Shown here in pieces: positions 25,472 through 33,922 of a stretch of 42,990 bases of DNA. Numbering within the stretch: position 1 is the first letter of the stretch; every line of letters begins with the position of its first letter. The notes beneath the pieces are model-generated. The model saw nothing but the letters and a program-made list of their open reading frames with translations, searched no databases and was not told where the DNA came from. This DNA is from Clostridiales bacterium (GTDB lineage: Bacteria > Bacillota > Clostridia > Oscillospirales > Butyricicoccaceae). The stretch covers positions 1 to 42,990 of the forward strand of contig SFJM01000017.1 of the NCBI GenBank assembly GCA_004555915.1, read 5' to 3'. Made by a program: the position numbers and the translations under genes.

Positions 25472-25520
25472 AAACCGCAGCATGCCCATGGGTTTACCGG
25501 CACGCTGCGGTTTTCGTTTT
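25472..25520 (+). terminator. Terminator of the iolB-EamA operon
   Basis: Stem AAACCGCAGC-TGCC (from 25472) with GGCA-GCTGCGGTTT (to 25513, one mismatch), then TTTTCGTTTT. Confidence 0.85.
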
Positions 25521-25528
25521 AAATATGA

Positions 25529-25561
25529 ATGCCCGGAGAGGCTGTTTGGCCCTCCGGGCAT
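25529..25561 (-). terminator. Hairpin at the 3' end of the leftward AraC gene
   Basis: A 10-bp perfect stem ATGCCCGGAG/CTCCGGGCAT (25529-25538 with 25552-25561). On the minus strand it is followed by a T-rich stretch with only short T runs. It faces the operon terminator. Confidence 0.6.
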
Positions 25562-25590
25562 GGTTTATATTGGTGGTGACAGGATTACGG

Positions 25591-26448
25591 TTAATCATCC
25601 ATGTGATTGATAGATTGGCGGTATTTCCCGGGACTGGTGCCAACATACCGGCTGAAGGAGCTGGTAAAATGGCTCACACTGCTGAAGCCCAGATGATAGG
25701 TAATGTCAGTAATGGACATATCCGTATCGGATAAAAGGTTTTGCGCCTCGCCGATGCGGCGTTTCATCACATACTGCATGGGCGGGCTGTCAAAAGCATC
25801 CTTAAAGATATGGGCCAGGTAGTATTCGCTGATATTCAGCGCTTTTCCGATGTCAGGAAGTGTCAGCGCTTCGCGGAAATGCTCGTCCAGGTATTGGCGG
25901 ATGCGTTCCGCGGTGACGGAGGTTTCATTTTCCTCCGGCAGCGGTTTGTGCTTGTCACGGCTTTGCAGCAGCTCATGGGTGAGAAGTACAAGGGCAGCGG
26001 CAAGACAATTGCAGATATCAGCCAAATGCTGCTGATCGGAAGACAGCAGGTAAACCAGGCGGAAAATTTCCCCCACCGGCCTGGAAAGTGAGCCGCAGGA
26101 AAGGATGGGCATTGTATCTGAGGAGCACAGCCAGTTGTCCGGCAGCAGGTGCAGTGCAAGGTTGGTGATACCGATGCTGTAGGAACGCAGATTTTTCGCG
26201 TGCTCACAGCTCTTGCTGTGCAATACGCCGGCATTACAGATCACGATATCCCCTTCGGTGATGCTGTAGGTTTTCCCCCCGACCATATAACGGCCATTTC
26301 CATGATAGACATAAAACAGCTCCAGATAGTCCCGATGCATATGCGGAAAAAAGGCATAATTCTGACTATGTTCTTCGTTGATGAAACGACTGACCGATAT
26401 TACAGGCATGCGTCCGTCACGAAAATGCTTCTGCAGGTCGTGCTGCAT
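25591..26448 (-). CDS. AraC family regulator, paralogue A
   Basis: A 285-residue regulator with cupin sensor (HMHRDYLELFYVYHGNGRYMV, ITEGDIVICNAGVLHS) and a C-terminal AraC HTH (ALNISEYYLAHIFKDAF, ITDITYHLGFSSVSHFTSSF). GGAGGTGA precedes ATG 26448. It is strongly similar to the next leftward gene and shares the ISxFINEEHS motif near residue 20. The pair lies between two iol operons, so it probably regulates inositol or a related sugar. The effector is unknown. Confidence 0.9.
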   Translation of the reverse strand: MQHDLQKHFRDGRMPVISVSRFINEEHSQNYAFFPHMHRDYLELFYVYHGNGRYMVGGKTYSITEGDIVICNAGVLHSKSCEHAKNLRSYSIGITNLALHLLPDNWLCSSDTMPILSCGSLSRPVGEIFRLVYLLSSDQQHLADICNCLAAALVLLTHELLQSRDKHKPLPEENETSVTAERIRQYLDEHFREALTLPDIGKALNISEYYLAHIFKDAFDSPPMQYVMKRRIGEAQNLLSDTDMSITDITYHLGFSSVSHFTSSFSRYVGTSPGKYRQSINHMDD

Positions 26449-26571
26449 GTCTATACTTCACCTCCAATCTAACCTATTCTAGCATGTGGACAGATGAAAT
26501 CTTTTACATAATCCTGCGATTTTTAGCGATCCTTATTTTTATAATTGTGTTTTATATGACTGATTTCGGCA

Positions 26572-26601
26572 GAAAAATGCTGCATGCTGGATGCATGCAG
26601 C
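26572..26601 (-). terminator. Terminator of AraC paralogue B
   Basis: On the minus strand a 9-bp stem GCTGCATGC/GCATGCAGC (26593-26601 with 26579-26587) is followed by a T run at 26573-26577. Confidence 0.8.
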
Positions 26602-26608
26602 AGCTGGG

Positions 26609-27472
26609 TTATTCTTCCATATTTTTAAAGGACTGTCGGTATTTTCCGGGCGGAATCCCCACATATTTATTGAACATGGTATTCAGGTGGCAGGTACTGC
26701 TGAAGCCGAGGGAATCGGCAATGTCGCCGATGGGAATATTTGTATCCATCAGCAGACCCTGCGCCTCTCCAATGCGCCGCTTCATGGCATACTGGATCGG
26801 GGGAACGCCGAATTCATTTTTAAAGGTATGGAAAAGGTAGTAGGCATTGATATGCAGATCCCTGCTGATCTGCTCCAGTGTCAGGGCTTCCCGGTAATGC
26901 TTGTCCAGATAGCGGCGGACACGGTCCGCTGTTGCGGAAGCAGAGGTGCGCGTCCGGATGACCGTATTGCGTTCCCGGCTTTGCAGCAGCTCATAGGTAA
27001 GCAGCAGGAGGGAGATGGAAAGTGCAGTGCAGGTCTCTCCCAGCGTTTTCGGATCATTGGATAACAGGTAAATCAGCCGGAACAGCTCACCGACCTGCTG
27101 CTTCAGCAGCCCGCAGGACAGGACAGGGCAGACATCCGCCTCACACAGGGTATTGTCCTGCAGTCCCAGCAGTGCGACATGCGAGATGCCCACGCTGTAG
27201 GAACGAACCTGTCGGGGGTCCGACGGATTTTCGCCATGCAGTACGCCCGCATTGCAGATGACAATGTCACCTTCCTGAATGTCATATGAATGACCATCAA
27301 CCATATACCGTCCCGTGCCGCCATAGACATAAAACAGCTCCAGGAAATCCTCATGGATATGCGGCAGCCGGGAATGCCGGTTGCTGTGTTCCTCGTTGAT
27401 AAAATGGCTGATATGAAATTGCGGTATATTGTCGCCGCGAAAATGGTTGGAAAACGGATGAATGGAATGCAT
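26609..27472 (-). CDS. AraC family regulator, paralogue B
   Basis: A 287-residue regulator with the same design as paralogue A: cupin sensor (HIHEDFLELFYVYGGTGRYMV, IQEGDIVICNAGVLHGE) and HTH (DLHINAYYLFHTFKNEFGVPP, IGDIADSLGFSSTCHLNTMF). AGAAGGTG precedes ATG 27472. It is divergent from iolG across 428 bp that hold three copies of the iol box, which makes it a candidate regulator of that promoter. Whether A, B or the AraC gene near iolD binds the boxes cannot be told from sequence. Confidence 0.9.
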   Translation of the reverse strand: MHSIHPFSNHFRGDNIPQFHISHFINEEHSNRHSRLPHIHEDFLELFYVYGGTGRYMVDGHSYDIQEGDIVICNAGVLHGENPSDPRQVRSYSVGISHVALLGLQDNTLCEADVCPVLSCGLLKQQVGELFRLIYLLSNDPKTLGETCTALSISLLLLTYELLQSRERNTVIRTRTSASATADRVRRYLDKHYREALTLEQISRDLHINAYYLFHTFKNEFGVPPIQYAMKRRIGEAQGLLMDTNIPIGDIADSLGFSSTCHLNTMFNKYVGIPPGKYRQSFKNMEE

Positions 27473-27617
27473 ATGGTCACCTTCTTTCCTACGGGTTGAT
27501 TATACGACAAATTGGAACAACAGTTTTATATAATCTTGCGAAAAAATTTACGGAAAAAAGAAAAAACAAGAAACCGATTCTTTCAAAATGTTTCCGTTGC
27601 GTGCACGTGAACATGTA

Positions 27618-27830
27618 GCAAGAATTTGAAATAATTGCGATTTTGGAGCAAAATGGTGACAAGATGGTGCAATTTTGGTGCAAATGATCCGGCGGGATAC
27701 AGGACAGCCAGAGAAAACAGGAAAAGCAAGAATCTGAAACTGTTTTTTGGAAAGCCGCGATTTTTAACGGGATTTTACCGTTTTTTCTCACAAGAATACA
27801 ATAACGGATTTTCACATTTTCCGGTATAAT
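27618..27830 (+). promoter_or_regulatory. iolG promoter with GCAAGAA boxes
   Basis: GCAAGAATTTGAAA (27618-27631) and GCAAGAATCTGAAA (27726-27739) match the boxes upstream of iolD. A weaker ACAAGAATACAATA (27790-27803) starts 35 bp before TATAAT (27825-27830), the same offset as at iolD and iolE. No canonical -35 exists. The rest of 27473-27900 is A+T-rich without genes. Confidence 0.65.
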
Positions 27831-27900
27831 AAAAAACGTAAACAAAAGGATAGAAGAAGTCAGAAAACAAATCATTTTAAGAGAAAGAAGGAGTTTTACG

Positions 27901-28917
27901 ATGAAAAAAGTACGAATTGGTCTGTTGGGTGCAGGACGTATCGGCAAGCTGCACGGCGAAAATCTGGCACACTCTGTTCCGGCAGCTGAGCTGTATGCGG
28001 TAGCAGATCCGTTTATGAATGATGCAACCCGTGAGTGGGCAGCATCTATGGGCATTGAGAAGTGCTATGATGATCCGGAGAAGATTTTCTCTGATCCGTC
28101 TATCGAAGCAGTATTTATCTGCTCCTCCACCAACACGCATGCGGAGTTTATCATCCGTGCTGCACAGGCTGGCAAGCATATCTTCTGCGAAAAGCCGATT
28201 GATACCAAGCTGGACAAGATCAGAGAAGCACTGGCAGCTGTAGAAAAGGCTGGCGTAAAGCTGCAGGTAGGCTTTGTTCGCCGCTTTGACCACAACCATA
28301 AGGCAGTCCGTGATACCGTGGCTTCCGGCAAGCTGGGTGCACCGCACATCGTCAAGGTAACCTCCCGTGACCCGGACCATCAGTCCATGGATTACATCAA
28401 GGTTTCCGGCGGCATCTTCATGGATATGACCATTCATGATTTCGATATGGTACGTTATCTGGCAGGCAGCGAGGTAACCGAGGTTACCGCTTACGGTGCA
28501 GCGCTGTCCGGTGCAGGCTATGACCAGTATGATGATGTGGACACCGCAATCATCATGATGAAGTTTGAAAACGGCGCACTGGGCGTTATCGACAACAGCC
28601 GTGCCGCACATTACGGCTATGACCAGCGTACCGAGGTACACTGCGACAAGGGCTGTGTACAGGTTTCCAATGACTTTGACAACACTGCCATGATTTCCAG
28701 CGGCGAAGGCGTTGAGCTGGCTAAGCCGACCTGGTTCTTCCTGGAGCGTTATAACAACGCATTTATTGCAGAGGCAAAGGCATTTACCGAAGCGGTACTC
28801 AATGACACCGAGACACCGGTCAATGGCTTTGACGGCATCCAGCCGGTTAAGATCGCTATGGCGGCAGCCCTGTCCCTGAAGGAAGGCCGTCCGGTCAAGA
28901 TCGCTGAAGTAGAATAA
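27901..28917 (+). CDS. iolG: Inositol 2-dehydrogenase IolG-like, copy 1
   Basis: A 338-residue Gfo/Idh/MocA oxidoreductase that would oxidise myo-inositol to 2-keto-myo-inositol with NAD. N-terminal NAD fold GLLGAGRIGKLHGENLA; catalytic Lys in CEKPID; substrate and catalytic Asp/His in MDMTIHDFDMVRYL. AAGAAGGAG precedes ATG 27901. It begins the second rightward iol operon and is followed by a sugar transporter. A second copy lies at 32609. Which inositol stereoisomer each prefers is not evident. Confidence 0.9.
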   Translation: MKKVRIGLLGAGRIGKLHGENLAHSVPAAELYAVADPFMNDATREWAASMGIEKCYDDPEKIFSDPSIEAVFICSSTNTHAEFIIRAAQAGKHIFCEKPIDTKLDKIREALAAVEKAGVKLQVGFVRRFDHNHKAVRDTVASGKLGAPHIVKVTSRDPDHQSMDYIKVSGGIFMDMTIHDFDMVRYLAGSEVTEVTAYGAALSGAGYDQYDDVDTAIIMMKFENGALGVIDNSRAAHYGYDQRTEVHCDKGCVQVSNDFDNTAMISSGEGVELAKPTWFFLERYNNAFIAEAKAFTEAVLNDTETPVNGFDGIQPVKIAMAAALSLKEGRPVKIAEVE

Positions 28918-28930
28918 GACGTACATCACA

Positions 28931-28960
28931 CTGCTCCGGATGGGAAACCATCCGGGGCAG
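28931..28960 (+). other. Intercistronic hairpin between iolG and transporter
   Basis: A 13-bp stem (28931-28943 with 28948-28960, one G-T pair) with a GAAA tetraloop and no U tract. GNRA-capped stems of this kind usually stabilise mRNA ends. Confidence 0.55.
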
Positions 28961-29051
28961 ACCATATACCTGTGAGAAGAGTGCTGCGATTGTTCACATA
29001 TAAAAGATGCGCTGTCTGAAAGGAAGCGGGCAGCAGAGAGGAAAGAGAGTT

Positions 29052-30449
29052 ATGAATAACAACAGCGCAACGGTTCTGGGAAAGGAACCAAAACTGACCG
29101 TCGGCACACGTATTGCCTACGGCTTCGGTGATACCGCATGTAATATTGTATACGGTATGATTTCGGCCCTGCTGGTACTGTTCTACACGGACTACGCAGG
29201 CGTATCTGTGGCAACCGTTGGCCTGGTTATGCTGATTTCCCGTATTTTTGACGGAACCAGTGACGCAATCATGGGCGTTATCGTCAGCAAGACCAAGAGC
29301 AAATGGGGCAAGGCCCGTCCATGGATTCTGTGGATGTCCATCCCATACTGCGTTTCCGCGATTGCACTGTTTACTGTACCGCAGACCCAGGGTTCCCTGC
29401 AGTTCTGGTACATTTTTATCACTTATAACCTGACAACAACGGTATTCTATACCGCAATCAACGTGCCTTACGGCACGCTGTCCACGATGATGACCCGTTC
29501 CTCCCATGAACGTGACCTGCTGTCTGTCTTCCGCATGTCCATGGCACCGATTGGACGTATCATCGCCGTAACCTTCACTCAGCCGGTTGTCAAGCTGTTC
29601 GGCGACGACCAGGCAGCATGGGTCAAGGCAATGACCATGTGGGTAATCCTGGCATTCATCATGCTGATTATCTGCTTTGTACGCTGCAAGGAAACCGTAC
29701 ATATTGAAGCACAGGACAGCAAGGACAGCAAGGTATCTGCCGGACAGGCCATCAAGGCGCTGCTGACCAACCAGTATTTCTGGGCATGCCTGATCCTGTG
29801 GACCGTTACCTGTGTACATGGTACCATCGTTGGCACCGCACTTCCGTATTACTGCAAATACCTGTTCCACAATGACTCGTGGATGTACAGCGTTCTGTAT
29901 CTGGCAGAAGCCCTGACACTGGTTATCGGTGCAATGCTTTGCCCGATGCTGCTGCGCAAATTCGGCAAGCGTCAGATTTCTCTGGCTGGTGCAATTGTAG
30001 CTGTTGTTGCACAGGCAGCATTCGTGCTGAACTCCGGCAGCTTCACATGGGCGCTGATTACCAGCATCATTCGTGCACTGGGCGAAGCTCCGCTGACAGC
30101 AGTTGTCTTCGGCATGCTGGGTGACGTTGTAGAATTCGGCCAGTGGAAAACACATATTCGCCAGGAATCCCTGATTTTCGCCGGCGGTGCCCTTGGATTT
30201 AAGCTGGGCAATGGCATCACCAGTGCAATCATCTCCAAGCTGCTGGATTCGGCTGGTTATATCAGCTCCTCCGGTACAGCAGTCGTACAGCCGGAATCTG
30301 CACTGAGCATGATCCAGAATATCTATATCTGGGGTCCGGTTATTGTATGGGTTATTGCAGTTGTCGTTCTGTTCCTGTATAAGCTGGACAACAAGTATGA
30401 TGGTATCATGAAGGAGCTGGCAGAGCGCGAAGCACGCGGCGAAATGTAA
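29052..30449 (+). CDS. GPH-family sugar:cation symporter, probable inositol transporter
   Basis: A 465-residue membrane protein with about twelve helices of the glycoside-pentoside-hexuronide (GPH/MelB-like) group. The early motif ISRIFDGTSDAIMGVIVSKT with acidic cation-site residues and the conserved GKARPWILW loop are visible. ATG 29052 follows AGAGGAAAGAGAG. It is located between iolG and iolI, so inositol uptake is the natural reading. Most described inositol transporters are MFS IolT/IolF or ABC types, so a GPH member would be less usual. Confidence 0.86.
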   Translation: MNNNSATVLGKEPKLTVGTRIAYGFGDTACNIVYGMISALLVLFYTDYAGVSVATVGLVMLISRIFDGTSDAIMGVIVSKTKSKWGKARPWILWMSIPYCVSAIALFTVPQTQGSLQFWYIFITYNLTTTVFYTAINVPYGTLSTMMTRSSHERDLLSVFRMSMAPIGRIIAVTFTQPVVKLFGDDQAAWVKAMTMWVILAFIMLIICFVRCKETVHIEAQDSKDSKVSAGQAIKALLTNQYFWACLILWTVTCVHGTIVGTALPYYCKYLFHNDSWMYSVLYLAEALTLVIGAMLCPMLLRKFGKRQISLAGAIVAVVAQAAFVLNSGSFTWALITSIIRALGEAPLTAVVFGMLGDVVEFGQWKTHIRQESLIFAGGALGFKLGNGITSAIISKLLDSAGYISSSGTAVVQPESALSMIQNIYIWGPVIVWVIAVVVLFLYKLDNKYDGIMKELAEREARGEM

Positions 30450-30517
30450 GCTACAGGCGGCTGGACTGCCTGCCAGGCAATAGGATCAAAGATTCACTAC
30501 GCTAGAAACATAAAGGT

Positions 30518-30545
30518 CTCCCTGCATGCTCCGGCGTGCAGGGAG
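30518..30545 (+). other. Intercistronic hairpin before iolI
   Basis: A 12-bp stem CTCCCTGCATGC/GCGTGCAGGGAG (30518-30529 with 30534-30545) with a TCCG loop, immediately before the AAAAGGAA ribosome site of iolI and without U tract. Confidence 0.55.
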
Positions 30546-30569
30546 CAGGAAAAAAAGGAAGTGTTTGTT

Positions 30570-31400
30570 ATGTTGAAATTAGGCTATAACGAGGCAACCT
30601 GTAAGGAAAATTCCTCCGTGGAGAAGGATCTGGAGCTGTGCGAGAAGTACGGCTATGACTATATCGAACTGCGGCTGGATATGCTGAAGGAATATCTGAA
30701 GACGCATACCGTGGAAGATCTGAAGGCGTTTTTTGCCAAGAGCCATCTGAAGCCCTTTGCTTTCAATTCCATTGAAAACATCAATTTCTGCACACCGGAG
30801 GAGTGGAAGGAGCTCGTGGAGCTGTTTACCTTCGGCTGTGAAATCGCGCAGCAGATCGGCAACCCGTATATCATCGTGGTTCCGACGGTTACTCCGGAAA
30901 TCTGCACCAAGAACGAGAAGGAAGTCTTTGAGGATTCCGTGAAGGTTCTCAATGAGCTGGCAGATATTGCGGAGCCATATGGTGTCAAGCTGTCCTTTGA
31001 GCCGATCGGCGACAGAAAATGGTGCTGCAACAGCGTCCGCCAGGCACTGGAAATTGTACAGGCTGTTGACCGCGACAATGTAGGCCTGACCGTTGACTGC
31101 ATCAATGTATACCTGCATGACAAGTGTGCAGATGTGGATTATATCCGCAGGATTCCCAAGGAAAAGCTGTTTGTCTTCCACATCAATGACTGCGAAGACC
31201 TGCCGCTGGGCATTCTGGACCATTGCCATCGCCTGATGCCGGGTCTGGGTGCGATTCCGGTAGAAGAGGTTGCAGCAGCTGTACAGGACGTAGGTTATGA
31301 CGGCCCGGCATGCCTGGAGCTGTTCCGTCCGGAATACTGGGCAATGGATGCGGAAGCAGTCATTGAAATGGGTGCAGCTGCTGTCAGACAGTACCTGTAA
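30570..31400 (+). CDS. iolI: 2-keto-myo-inositol isomerase IolI-like
   Basis: A 276-residue xylose-isomerase-like TIM barrel that interconverts inosose isomers. LGYNEATCKENSSVEKDLEL at the start, DIAEPYGVKLSFEPIG in the middle, FHINDCEDLPLGIL and LELFRPEYW near the end match Bacillus IolI closely, including metal-binding Glu/Asp/His. ATG 30570 is used because AAAAGGAA is 9 bases upstream; GTG 30561 is too close. It allows entry of D-chiro-inositol or other isomers into the myo-inositol route. Followed by 257 bp containing the iolE promoter. Confidence 0.92.
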   Translation: MLKLGYNEATCKENSSVEKDLELCEKYGYDYIELRLDMLKEYLKTHTVEDLKAFFAKSHLKPFAFNSIENINFCTPEEWKELVELFTFGCEIAQQIGNPYIIVVPTVTPEICTKNEKEVFEDSVKVLNELADIAEPYGVKLSFEPIGDRKWCCNSVRQALEIVQAVDRDNVGLTVDCINVYLHDKCADVDYIRRIPKEKLFVFHINDCEDLPLGILDHCHRLMPGLGAIPVEEVAAAVQDVGYDGPACLELFRPEYWAMDAEAVIEMGAAAVRQYL

Positions 31401-31465
31401 ATCTGCTATCGCAGGATGTTGCAGAAATCATGGATTTGCGGTTTTCTTCAGAAACAAACCGGAAC

Positions 31466-31605
31466 GCAAGATTCTGACAGTTTCTACATAAAAGAGGCTG
31501 GATATCCTGTGATTGTACAGCAATATATTGGAAGAAAAAAATCTGTTTGTGAGAAACATAAAAAACAAGAAGTTGGAAGCAGAATTTTTTGTCAGATGTT
31601 ATACT
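31466..31605 (+). promoter_or_regulatory. iolE promoter with GCAAGAA boxes
   Basis: GCAAGATTCTGACA (31466-31479) and ACAAGAAGTTGGAA (31565-31578), then TATACT (31600-31605). The distal box starts 134 bp and the proximal 35 bp before the -10; both distances are identical at the iolD promoter, which also has TATACT. Transcription would start near 31612. Confidence 0.65.
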
Positions 31606-31657
31606 AAATGCAACGATAAGAAACAAGCAGAAAACAGATGAGAAAGGAAGATTCCAT

Positions 31658-32557
31658 ATGTTAGACCCGAAAAAGGTTCGAATTGGTATTGCACCGATTG
31701 CATGGACAGAAGATGACATGCCGGAAATGGGCGCAGAGAACAGCTTTCTGCAGACCATCAGTGAAATTGCATTAACAGGTTATGTTGGTACGGAGATTGG
31801 CTGCCAGTATCCGCGTGACCCGGCTATCCTGAATAAGGAATTTGGACGCCGTGGTATTTCTGCAATCACTGCATGGATCAGCACCTATATTAACGAGCAG
31901 CCAATGTGGTGGAATGAGAGAGCATTTGTTGACCACATGAATTTCCTCAAGGCCATTGGCGCAGAGGTCATCAATGTATCCGACCAGAGCTATTCCATCC
32001 AGCATCAGTGGAATACACCGCTTTCCCACAAGCGTGTTCTGAATGATGATGAATTTGAAGTTCTGGCAAAGGGACTGGATCATCTGGGCAAGATTGCCTA
32101 TGACAATGGCATGCAGATTGTGTACCATCATCACATGACCACTACCGTACAGAAGACCGGTGAGATCGACAAGCTGATGGAACTGACTGATCCGAAATAT
32201 GTCAGCCTGATTTATGATACCGGCCATCTGACCTTCTCCGGCGAGGACCCGATTGAAATCCTCAAGAAGCATCATGACCGCATCAAGCATGTACATCTGA
32301 AGAATGTCCGCAAGGCTGCTATGGAAAAGTGCTATGCGGAAAACAAGAGCTTCCTGCGTTCCATTCCGGAAGGCGTATTCACCGTACCGGGCGATCCGGA
32401 AGGCTGTGTAGATTTCCCGACCGTATTCAAGCTGCTGGATGAGTACAATTACGAGGGCTGGCTGGTTGTAGAAGCAGAGCAGGACCCGGCTATTGCAAAT
32501 CCGCTTGAGTATGCACGTATGGCACGCGCTTACGTAAAGGAACATACCGGACTTTAA
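31658..32557 (+). CDS. iolE: Inosose dehydratase IolE
   Basis: A 299-residue TIM barrel that dehydrates 2-keto-myo-inositol to 3D-trihydroxycyclohexane-1,2-dione, the substrate of IolD. VRIGIAPIAWTEDDMPEMG at the start, YHHHMTTTVQ and LIYDTGHLTFSG with metal ligands, and HVHLKNVR are family features. ATG 31658 lies 8 bases after AAAGGAAG. It has its own promoter with iol boxes and is followed after 51 bp by a second iolG. Confidence 0.95.
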   Translation: MLDPKKVRIGIAPIAWTEDDMPEMGAENSFLQTISEIALTGYVGTEIGCQYPRDPAILNKEFGRRGISAITAWISTYINEQPMWWNERAFVDHMNFLKAIGAEVINVSDQSYSIQHQWNTPLSHKRVLNDDEFEVLAKGLDHLGKIAYDNGMQIVYHHHMTTTVQKTGEIDKLMELTDPKYVSLIYDTGHLTFSGEDPIEILKKHHDRIKHVHLKNVRKAAMEKCYAENKSFLRSIPEGVFTVPGDPEGCVDFPTVFKLLDEYNYEGWLVVEAEQDPAIANPLEYARMARAYVKEHTGL

Positions 32558-32608
32558 TTTAGATCCATTTAAGATATATTTGAGATATATACAAAGGAGA
32601 GTAACATT

Positions 32609-33625
32609 ATGAAAAAGCTGAAGATTGGTATCATCGGCATAGGCCGCCTGGGTTATGAGCATGCATGCAACATCGCAAACCGCGTACCGGCTTGTGATCT
32701 GGTTGCAATCAGCGATAAGAACATTACCCGTGCAAAGGAAGTTGCTGAGGAGCTGGGCGTTTCCGCTGTTTATGAGAATCCGGCTGACCTGTGCAACGAC
32801 CCGAACGTTGAAGCAGTTGCTATCATCACCAACACCGATTCCCATGTTGACATGATCGAGCTGGCTATGAACGCAGGCAAGCATGTATTCTGCGAGAAGC
32901 CGCTGGCTGAGACCGTTGAAAAGTGCAAGAGAGCAGAGAAGATCGTAGAAGCTCATCCGGAGCTGACCTTCATGCTGGGCTTCATGCGCCGCTTCGACCA
33001 TTCCTACGCAATCGCAAAGGAAAAGATCAAGCGTGGCGATATCGGCGATATCGTTCTGGTTCGCTGCTATTCTCAGGATCCGATTGCTATTATCCAGGGC
33101 ACTCTGGAGTACGCACCGCGTTCCGGCGGCCAGTTCATCGATATGTCTATCCATGATATCGACCTGATCCGCTGGCTGACTGAATCCGAGCCGAAGAAGC
33201 TGTGGGCTGTTGGCGGCTGCTATGAATTCAAGCAGTACAAGGATTGGGATGACGGCGATAACGTATCCTGCCTGATCCAGAACGAGAATGAGACCATGGC
33301 ATTCTTCTATGCAGGCCGTGCAGCAGCACATGGCTCCGCTGTTGAAACCGAAATCGTTGGTACCCGTGGTACCCTGCGTATTTCCGCTGTTCCGACTGAT
33401 TCCCTGCTGGAGGTCATGAGCGAGCATGGTGTTTGCCGTGAATGCTATCAGGATTTCGTTACCCGTTGGCATGATGCATACATCAAGGAAATGGAATACT
33501 TCTGTGCACAGGTTGAAAAGGGCGAGCCGGCAAATCCGAACGTATATGACGGCACCAAGTCCACCAACATTGCATTCCGTTGCAAGGAGTCCTTCCTCAA
33601 GAATGAGCTGCTGACACTGTCATAA
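32609..33625 (+). CDS. iolG: Inositol 2-dehydrogenase IolG-like, copy 2
   Basis: A 338-residue Gfo/Idh/MocA protein. NAD fold IGIIGIGRLGYEHACNIA, catalytic Lys in CEKPLAETV, and FIDMSIHDIDLIRWL. The overall match with copy 1 is clear but many residues differ, so the two probably oxidise different inositols (for example myo against scyllo or D-chiro) or different positions. AAAGGAGAG precedes ATG 32609. It is the last gene of the iolE unit and is followed by a strong terminator. Confidence 0.9.
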   Translation: MKKLKIGIIGIGRLGYEHACNIANRVPACDLVAISDKNITRAKEVAEELGVSAVYENPADLCNDPNVEAVAIITNTDSHVDMIELAMNAGKHVFCEKPLAETVEKCKRAEKIVEAHPELTFMLGFMRRFDHSYAIAKEKIKRGDIGDIVLVRCYSQDPIAIIQGTLEYAPRSGGQFIDMSIHDIDLIRWLTESEPKKLWAVGGCYEFKQYKDWDDGDNVSCLIQNENETMAFFYAGRAAAHGSAVETEIVGTRGTLRISAVPTDSLLEVMSEHGVCRECYQDFVTRWHDAYIKEMEYFCAQVEKGEPANPNVYDGTKSTNIAFRCKESFLKNELLTLS

Positions 33626-33726
33626 AGATTCTCTGTCTTTGATAGACATCTCCATAGAAAAATTCTCCAGATTCTGTTATCTGTTATCCTTGTTCTCCAC
33701 CTTCAGATAACAGGAAAATAACACAA

Positions 33727-33775
33727 GCGGAACGCTGCAGGCCGAAAGTTTGGTCTGCAGTGTTCTGCTTTTTTT
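33727..33775 (+). terminator. Terminator after iolG copy 2
   Basis: A 17-bp stem with three G-T pairs (33727-33743 with 33752-33768) and seven T residues. A separate 10-bp hairpin CTGTTATCTG/CAGATAACAG lies upstream (33674-33713). The remainder of 33776-33922 shows no gene. Confidence 0.92.
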
Positions 33776-33922
33776 ACGGCATAACCCAGCGCTGTCGCTG
33801 CTCATAATTTCCGGGGAATATGGGAACAGTAAGGGCAAGCATAGTCGGTTCCGCCGGGCGCGGCACATCATGATGCAAAGCAGCAATCCGGCAGAATGTG
33901 AATGAAAAAGGAGTTCTCAGAT

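Noticed and set aside
31772..33472. A 566-codon minus-strand frame opposite iolE and iolG copy 2
   Set aside because: Shadow of two clear genes; composition unlike a protein and no plausible start site.
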